Below, one piece after another: positions 6,272 to 9,708 of a DNA stretch of 9,708 nucleotides. The notes under the pieces were generated by a model. That model was given only the letters and a program-made list of their open reading frames with translations. It did no database searches and had not been told where the DNA came from. The stretch is from Elusimicrobia bacterium RIFCSPLOWO2_12_FULL_59_9 (GTDB lineage Bacteria > Elusimicrobiota > Elusimicrobia > O2-12-FULL-59-9): positions 402-10,109 of the forward strand of contig MGUX01000103.1 in assembly GCA_001800185.1 (NCBI GenBank). The letters are read 5' to 3'. A program made the position numbers and the translations under genes. Numbering within the stretch: the stretch's first letter is position 1; every line of letters starts with the position of its first letter.

Positions 6272-7387
6272 ATGACAAAAGAAATTCGCATAATCCAATA
6301 CGGTGTAGGTCCGATTGGCGCTGGCATCGTTCGCCTGCTGCTCGAAAAACCGGACATGCGCCTGGTGGGCGCGATCGACATCGACCCGGCGAAGGCTGGA
6401 CAGGACCTCGGCTTGCTTGTCGGCGCCAGGCGCGAGCTGGGAGTAAAAATCTCTGACCAAGCGGCCCACGTGCTAAAAACCAAGGCCGATGTCGTTGTTC
6501 ACTCCACATCCTCTTATCTGGCCGAGGTCGAGGAGCAGCTCTTTCAATGCATTGACGCTGGCCTCTCTGTCATCTCGACCTGCGAGGAGCTCGTCTATCC
6601 TTTTCGCAAGCATCCGCGCCTCAGTGATAAACTCGATGCCGAGGCGCGGAAAAAGGGCGTAGCTATTCTCGCCACTGGCATCAACCCTGGATTTTTGATG
6701 GACAAGCTGGTTCTGACCCTTGCCGCTACTTCTCAGCACGTGGACGCCGTCGAGGTCAGGCGCATCGTAGACGCCGGGCAGCGCCGCCTGCCGCTGCAGC
6801 AGAAGATCGGCGCCGGGCTCAGTCCTGACGAGTTCAGCACGATGGTCGCGGCGGGGAAGATCAAACACCATGGACTTCCTGAATCCGCTGCCATGATTGC
6901 TGACTCCTTAGGCCTGCGCTTGGACGAAATCCGCGAAACCATCGAACCTGTCATTGCTACCGCCCCGGTCCGTACCGAGTTCCTCGAAGTGCACCCCGGC
7001 CAGGTCGCCGGTGTCCGTCAGGTCGCCCGTGGCGCTTCAGCAGGCCGGGAATTGATCCGACTGGAGTTACGGATGTACGTGGGGGCGGAGAACCCTGTAG
7101 ATGAGTTGACGATCCACGGTCTACCGGGGCTGCGCTGTCAGATTCCAGGCGGCATCCACGGCGATTTGGCGACCGCTGCCATAGTAGTGAATTGCATTCC
7201 CGCCCTGCTCAAAGCCGGTCCCGGCCTGCGCACCTCTCTCGACATCCCCATGTCCTACTTCGCAGGGCAACACAATGGCAAAGAAGTTTCGAGTTCCGGG
7301 TTTCGAGTTCCGAATGATAACGCGGAACGCGAGACCCGAAACCCGAAACTGGATGCGAAAGGAAGCCCTTATGCGGGAGAGCAGTAA
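6272..7387 (+). CDS. NAD(P)-dependent amine dehydrogenase / DapB-like oxidoreductase (2,4-diaminopentanoate dehydrogenase family)
   Basis: The 371-residue cytoplasmic protein begins with a Rossmann dinucleotide motif, Y-G-V-G-P-I-G at residues 10-16. A V-G-A-I-D-I-D-P strand follows, then V-V-V-H-S-T-S-S-Y at 74-82, T-C-E-E-L-V-Y-P-F at 103-111, and the family motif T-G-I-N-P-G-F at 135-141. A C-terminal P-G-G-I-H-G-D-L-A-T-A-A-I-V-V-N segment is at 292-307. This pattern fits the dihydrodipicolinate-reductase-related family that includes 2,4-diaminopentanoate dehydrogenase; the substrate here is unknown. The conserved core ends near residue 335. The last 36 residues are encoded by a palindromic repeat and look added. 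The ATG lacks an obvious Shine-Dalgarno. Its 3' end overlaps the lyase start by 17 nt. It has no evident functional link to the secreted proteins around it. Confidence 0.78.
   Translation: MTKEIRIIQYGVGPIGAGIVRLLLEKPDMRLVGAIDIDPAKAGQDLGLLVGARRELGVKISDQAAHVLKTKADVVVHSTSSYLAEVEEQLFQCIDAGLSVISTCEELVYPFRKHPRLSDKLDAEARKKGVAILATGINPGFLMDKLVLTLAATSQHVDAVEVRRIVDAGQRRLPLQQKIGAGLSPDEFSTMVAAGKIKHHGLPESAAMIADSLGLRLDEIRETIEPVIATAPVRTEFLEVHPGQVAGVRQVARGASAGRELIRLELRMYVGAENPVDELTIHGLPGLRCQIPGGIHGDLATAAIVVNCIPALLKAGPGLRTSLDIPMSYFAGQHNGKEVSSSGFRVPNDNAERETRNPKLDAKGSPYAGEQ
7286..7349. repeat. Palindromic repeat (27-bp arms, 10-nt loop), copy 1
   Basis: The left arm 7286-7312 begins GTTTCGAGTTCCGGG. The right arm 7323-7349 begins CGGAACGCGAGACCCGAAAC. 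About 23 of 27 positions pair, plus one G-U, around the loop AATGATAACG. It lies inside the 3' end of the oxidoreductase reading frame and encodes S-S-S-G-F-R-V and E-R-E-T-R-N-P-K. CCCGAAACCC-type palindromes are, from memory, dispersed in many environmental genomes. The stem could fold in the mRNA just before the lyase start. Confidence 0.75.
7358..7365 (+). promoter_or_regulatory. Ribosome binding site that sets the lyase start at 7371
   Basis: AAAGGAAG, with AGGA at 7360-7363, lies 7 nt before the ATG at 7371. That start yields a proper signal peptide, whereas the longer in-frame start at 7275 would add 32 hydrophilic residues translated from the palindrome. Confidence 0.65.
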
Positions 7388-9158
7388 GAAGGTTCTTAGT
7401 CTTATCTTTGGCTCCTTGTTCATTGCTTTACTCAGCGGTTATGGGTGGGATCATGCCGTTGCCTACGAAGGATTCGGCGCAACGACTCCGGGCGGTTCGG
7501 GAGGCGAAGTTGTTCACGTTACCAACCTTGATGATTCGGGTCCTGGGAGCCTTCGTGACGCTCTATCGGAGGGAAATCGGACCGTCGTCTTTGACGTGGG
7601 GGGAGAAATACTCTTAAGCTCGGCCATCCGTGTTACCGGGGCCTTTATCACCATTGACGGTTTTAGCGCTCCTAGCCCAGGGATCACTTTGAGGGGCGCA
7701 GGACTGTCTCTCTTTGGGACCAACGGAGCGCACGATATCATCATTCAAGGGATTAGGATCCGGGACGCCAGCGCCCTGAGTAGCACGGACGGCATTACGA
7801 TTGCCTACGGCGCCTACAATATCGTCGTGGACCATGTGTCTATAGCGGGTTCCATCGATGGAAACATTGACATTACCTTCGACTCCCATGATGTAACGGT
7901 TTCCTGGAGCATTCTGGCGGGCTCCGGAAAGAACATGCTCATCAAGTATAATCCATCTCGGGTCACGCTCCACCACAATATCTTTACGGAGAATCTGACC
8001 CGGAGTCCGGAAGTGCGGATCGATCAGGCCGGCACTCCCGCGACGGATACGACCCTGGACATGCGCAATAACCTCATCTGGGACTGGGACAACGGATACG
8101 GAACCTTCGTGTGGTATGGCCCACAGGTCAACATCGTCAACAACGTCTACTCCTCTCCAGGTAGCTTAGCCACGGATCGGGAGGAAGCGCTGATCGTCTG
8201 TAAAGCAGGTTCTAAGCAAAGCGCCTGCCAGGATCCGCTCAGCTACGCGCAGGCCTACCTCGACGGGAATTTCAGTGCAGATGGCCTTGGAGTAAAAATC
8301 AACTCTGGAGGAAACGCGTCAACACCTTTTCCTGCGCCTCCGGTTGATGCCGAAGACGCCTGCAGTGCGGCCAACAAGGTGCTTGCAGATGCTGGAGTGC
8401 GGCCGCTCGATCTCGCCGACCAGCAATACCTCTCGCTCATTTCCTTGTCTACATGCGTCGCGGACCTCTGGGTGTCTTCGCTTTCAGCCCCCGGAAGCGC
8501 CAAGGTAGGCTCAGTCATCTCTGTGACCGACTCGACCAAGAACGCTGGCCCAGCTCCCACCGGCCCCTCGATAACCAGCTTCTATTTCTCGACCAATAAT
8601 ACCTACGGACCTGGAGACACTCTACTTAACAGCAGGACAGTTCCGGCCCTCGACCCGGGGGAGAGGAACTCAGCTTCTACCTCAGTCACGGTTCCTATGG
8701 GGACTCCAGCAGGCACCTATTTCATCCTTGCCGTCGCTGACGCGAATAACGACATGACAGAAAGCAATGAGAGCAACAACTTGAATTACAGGTCCATCGC
8801 TATAGGCCCGGACTTGATTGTATCGGCCCTTTCTGCCCCCCGCACTGCCGGGGCAGGCTCAAGCATCTCTGTGTCCGATACGATCAAGAACCAAGGAGCA
8901 GACACAGCCGCGGCCTCTACGACCAAATTCTATCATTCCACCAATAGGACTTATAATTCCGGGGATGTTTTTCTGGGCAGTAGGATGGTTCCCTCCCTCG
9001 CCCCAGGGGCTACAAGCCCAGGTTCTACTCCTGTAAATATCCCTTCTGGGATAAAGGCCGGCACCTATTACATCATCGCCGTCGCCGACGGAGATGGAGT
9101 GGTCCCTGAGAGCACAGAAAGCAACAATACTAAACCGAAGGCTATAGGCATCCCTTGA
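7371..9158 (+). CDS. Exported pectate-lyase-like beta-helix protein with two CARDB domains
   Basis: The 595-residue product has a Sec signal peptide with cleavage after A-V-A at residue 31. The mature start, Y-E-G-F-G-A-T-T-P-G-G-S-G-G, then V-T-N-L-D-D-S-G-P-G-S-L-R-D-A, F-D-V-G-G-E-I and I-T-I-D-G, matches the PL1-type pectate lyase N-terminus. The V-D-H motif is at 153-155 and R-S-P-E-V-R (R-x-P-x-x-R, including the expected catalytic Arg) at 211-216. The segment after V-D-H reads S-I-A-G-S-I-D-G-N rather than the usual S-x-S-W-x-x-D-E, so calcium binding or substrate may differ. Two CARDB adhesion domains follow at about 364-479 and 480-595; both carry T-Y-x-x-G-D, A-G-T-Y-x-I and E-S-x-E-S-N-N. 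It probably cleaves or binds an extracellular uronic-acid polymer. It overlaps the oxidoreductase gene by 17 nt, so translation may be coupled. Confidence 0.85.
   Translation: MRESSKKVLSLIFGSLFIALLSGYGWDHAVAYEGFGATTPGGSGGEVVHVTNLDDSGPGSLRDALSEGNRTVVFDVGGEILLSSAIRVTGAFITIDGFSAPSPGITLRGAGLSLFGTNGAHDIIIQGIRIRDASALSSTDGITIAYGAYNIVVDHVSIAGSIDGNIDITFDSHDVTVSWSILAGSGKNMLIKYNPSRVTLHHNIFTENLTRSPEVRIDQAGTPATDTTLDMRNNLIWDWDNGYGTFVWYGPQVNIVNNVYSSPGSLATDREEALIVCKAGSKQSACQDPLSYAQAYLDGNFSADGLGVKINSGGNASTPFPAPPVDAEDACSAANKVLADAGVRPLDLADQQYLSLISLSTCVADLWVSSLSAPGSAKVGSVISVTDSTKNAGPAPTGPSITSFYFSTNNTYGPGDTLLNSRTVPALDPGERNSASTSVTVPMGTPAGTYFILAVADANNDMTESNESNNLNYRSIAIGPDLIVSALSAPRTAGAGSSISVSDTIKNQGADTAAASTTKFYHSTNRTYNSGDVFLGSRMVPSLAPGATSPGSTPVNIPSGIKAGTYYIIAVADGDGVVPESTESNNTKPKAIGIP
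8460..9158 (+). repeat. Internal repeat: two tandem CARDB domain units
   Basis: Units 8460-8807 and 8808-9158 encode two copies of a ~116-residue domain. Shared elements include D-L-x-V-S-x-L-S-A-P, I-S-V-x-D-x-x-K-N, F-Y-x-S-T-N, G-D-x-x-L-x-S-R-x-V-P and E-S-N-N. The unit pattern points to duplication of one adhesion-type domain within the gene. Confidence 0.8.
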
Positions 9159-9192
9159 CACCCTCCCCCAGTATAATGCCAGAGACGCTGTT

Positions 9193-9370
9193 AAGGCCAG
9201 TCCTGGCCTGCGCACCTCTCTTGACATCCCCATGCCCTACTTCGCAGCGCAACTCAATGGCAAAGAAGTTTCGAGTTCCGGGTTCCGAGTTTCGAATGAT
9301 AACGCGGAACGCGAGACCCGAAACCCAAAACTGGATGCGAAAGAAGTAGCTTATGCGCGAGAGCAGTAAG
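9193..9370 (+). pseudogene. Stranded 3' tail of the oxidoreductase gene, carried in the duplication
   Basis: Read in the frame of the original gene, this segment gives K-A-S-P-G-L-R-T-S-L-D-I-P-M-P-Y-F-A-A-Q-L-N-G and continues through the palindrome to a TAA at 9368-9370. This matches the last ~59 residues of the 6272-7387 product. No internal stop or frameshift has appeared, but the piece lacks the enzyme core and its own start. It is best read as a gene fragment left by tandem duplication. It overlaps the second lyase start by 18 nt, like the parent overlap. Confidence 0.75.
9268..9331. repeat. Palindromic repeat, copy 2
   Basis: The arms at 9268-9294 and 9305-9331 surround the same AATGATAACG loop as copy 1 (7286-7349). 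There are three substitutions between the copies: two in the left arm, one in the right. The fold remains strong. Confidence 0.7.
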
Positions 9371-9708
9371 AAGGTTCTTAGCCTTATCTTTGGCTCCTTG
9401 TTCATTGCTTTACTTAGCGGTTATGGGTGGAATCATGCCATTGCCTACGAAGGATTCGGGGCAGCAACGCCGGGCGGGTCAGGAGGAGACATTGTCCGTG
9501 TCACCAACCTCAATGATTCAGGCCCGGGGAGCTTTCGAGAGGCTGTGTTGCAGGGGAATCGGACTGTCGTCTTTGATGTAGGAGGAGAGATCGTCTTAAG
9601 TTCCGCCGTCCGTGTCACCGGAGCCTTTATCACGATTGATGGCGATAGCGCCCCCAGCCCTGGGATCACGCTGAGGGGTGCAGGACTCTCTCTCCATGGG
9701 ACCAAGGG
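9353..9708 (+). CDS. Second pectate-lyase-like exported protein, N-terminal part (3' truncated by the window)
   Basis: The frame starting at ATG 9353 stays open to the window edge, giving 118 residues. They parallel the first lyase: M-R-E-S-S-K-K-V-L-S with a near-identical signal peptide (cleavage after A-I-A at residue 31), then Y-E-G-F-G-A-A-T-P-G-G-S-G-G, V-T-N-L-N-D-S-G-P-G-S-F-R-E-A, F-D-V-G-G-E-I-V-L-S-S-A-V-R and A-P-S-P-G-I-T-L-R-G-A-G. The V-D-H and R-x-P-x-x-R motifs would lie beyond the edge, so activity cannot be assessed. The ribosome site is weaker than in copy 1 (AAGAAG at 9341-9346 instead of AAAGGAAG). It is a tandem paralogue made by the 1,982-bp duplication, with divergence concentrated after the signal peptide. 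Expression level and substrate may differ from copy 1. Confidence 0.88.
   Translation, partial: MRESSKKVLSLIFGSLFIALLSGYGWNHAIAYEGFGAATPGGSGGDIVRVTNLNDSGPGSFREAVLQGNRTVVFDVGGEIVLSSAVRVTGAFITIDGDSAPSPGITLRGAGLSLHGTK

Larger units (their letters stand above)
7209..7726. repeat. Tandem duplication copy 1 (compared portion)
   Basis: This segment aligns collinearly with 9191-9708 at a constant offset of 1,982 bp. It comprises the last ~180 nt of the oxidoreductase gene, the hairpin repeat, and the first ~355 nt of the lyase gene. Identity is about 93% from 7221 to roughly 7480 and about 79% from 7491 to 7720 (hand counts). The full duplicated unit probably runs to the end of the lyase at 9158. 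Confidence 0.9.
9191..9708. repeat. Tandem duplication copy 2 (truncated by the window)
   Basis: It aligns with 7209-7726 at a 1,982-bp offset. Left of about 9187-9191 the match is lost, so the left junction of the duplication lies near here, about 30 nt after the first lyase stop. The right end is outside the window. Confidence 0.9.

Noticed and set aside
7286..7349. Palindrome considered as a CRISPR repeat, attachment site or IS end
   Set aside because: Only two copies exist, explained by one tandem duplication. There are no spacers, no transposase or integrase and no target-site duplication visible.
7275..7370. In-frame N-terminal extension of the lyase starting at 7275
   Set aside because: It translates the palindrome into a charged, low-complexity stretch ahead of a perfect signal peptide. 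The corresponding frame in copy 2 is stopped by a TAG at 9347-9349, so it is not conserved.
9155..9177. TTGACA (9155-9160) and a perfect TATAAT (9172-9177) just after the first lyase gene
   Set aside because: The spacer is only 11 nt, far short of the 16-18 needed by a sigma70 promoter, and no better -35 is found at the right distance. The -10 alone could still be used but cannot be supported.
9155..9349. Small open frame of 64 codons across the duplication junction
   Set aside because: It runs in the wrong frame relative to the stranded oxidoreductase tail and ends just before the real second lyase start; no ribosome site.

Overview
The window is a run of plus-strand genes from a bacterium of moderate-to-high GC (high-50s % by eye). 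Exported proteins with Sec signal peptides, a bacterial UDP-glucose dehydrogenase and several palindromic intergenic repeats suggest an uncultured diderm lineage (NC10/Methylomirabilota, Nitrospirota or Desulfobacterota would fit). This placement is a guess; the window has no rRNA or phylogenetic marker gene. I found no tRNA, rRNA, CRISPR array, transposase, or minus-strand gene I can support.

Layout. (1) 2-490: C-terminal end of an AlkP-superfamily phosphohydrolase; its stop lies in an imperfect inverted repeat. (2) 571-1893: UDP-glucose 6-dehydrogenase (ugd). (3) 1935-3131 and 3234-3929: two exported right-handed beta-helix proteins, the first much more GC-rich than its neighbours, the second with three exact 22-residue coils. 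(4) 3959-4714: a PAS-LuxR transcriptional regulator. (5) 4814-6154: an exported protein of seven degenerate repeats, probably a seven-bladed propeller. (6) 6272-7387: a diaminopentanoate-dehydrogenase/DapB-like oxidoreductase whose last ~36 residues are encoded by a palindromic repeat. (7) 7371-9158: an exported pectate-lyase-like beta-helix protein with two CARDB domains. (8) 9353-9708: the start of a second, paralogous lyase gene, running off the window.

The most distinctive structure is a tandem duplication with a collinear offset of 1,982 bp. The unit holds the last ~180 nt of the oxidoreductase gene, a strong hairpin, and the lyase gene. The second copy therefore carries a stranded, still in-frame tail of the oxidoreductase ahead of the second lyase. 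The hairpin-to-signal-peptide segment is about 93% identical between copies, but the mature lyase region only about 79% (hand counts).

Functionally, UDP-glucuronate production by Ugd next to three or four secreted beta-helix proteins, including lyase-like ones, suggests a cell-surface or extracellular uronic-acid polysaccharide theme, perhaps controlled by the PAS-LuxR protein. This is inferred from gene context only. No glycosyltransferase or polymer export gene is visible here.
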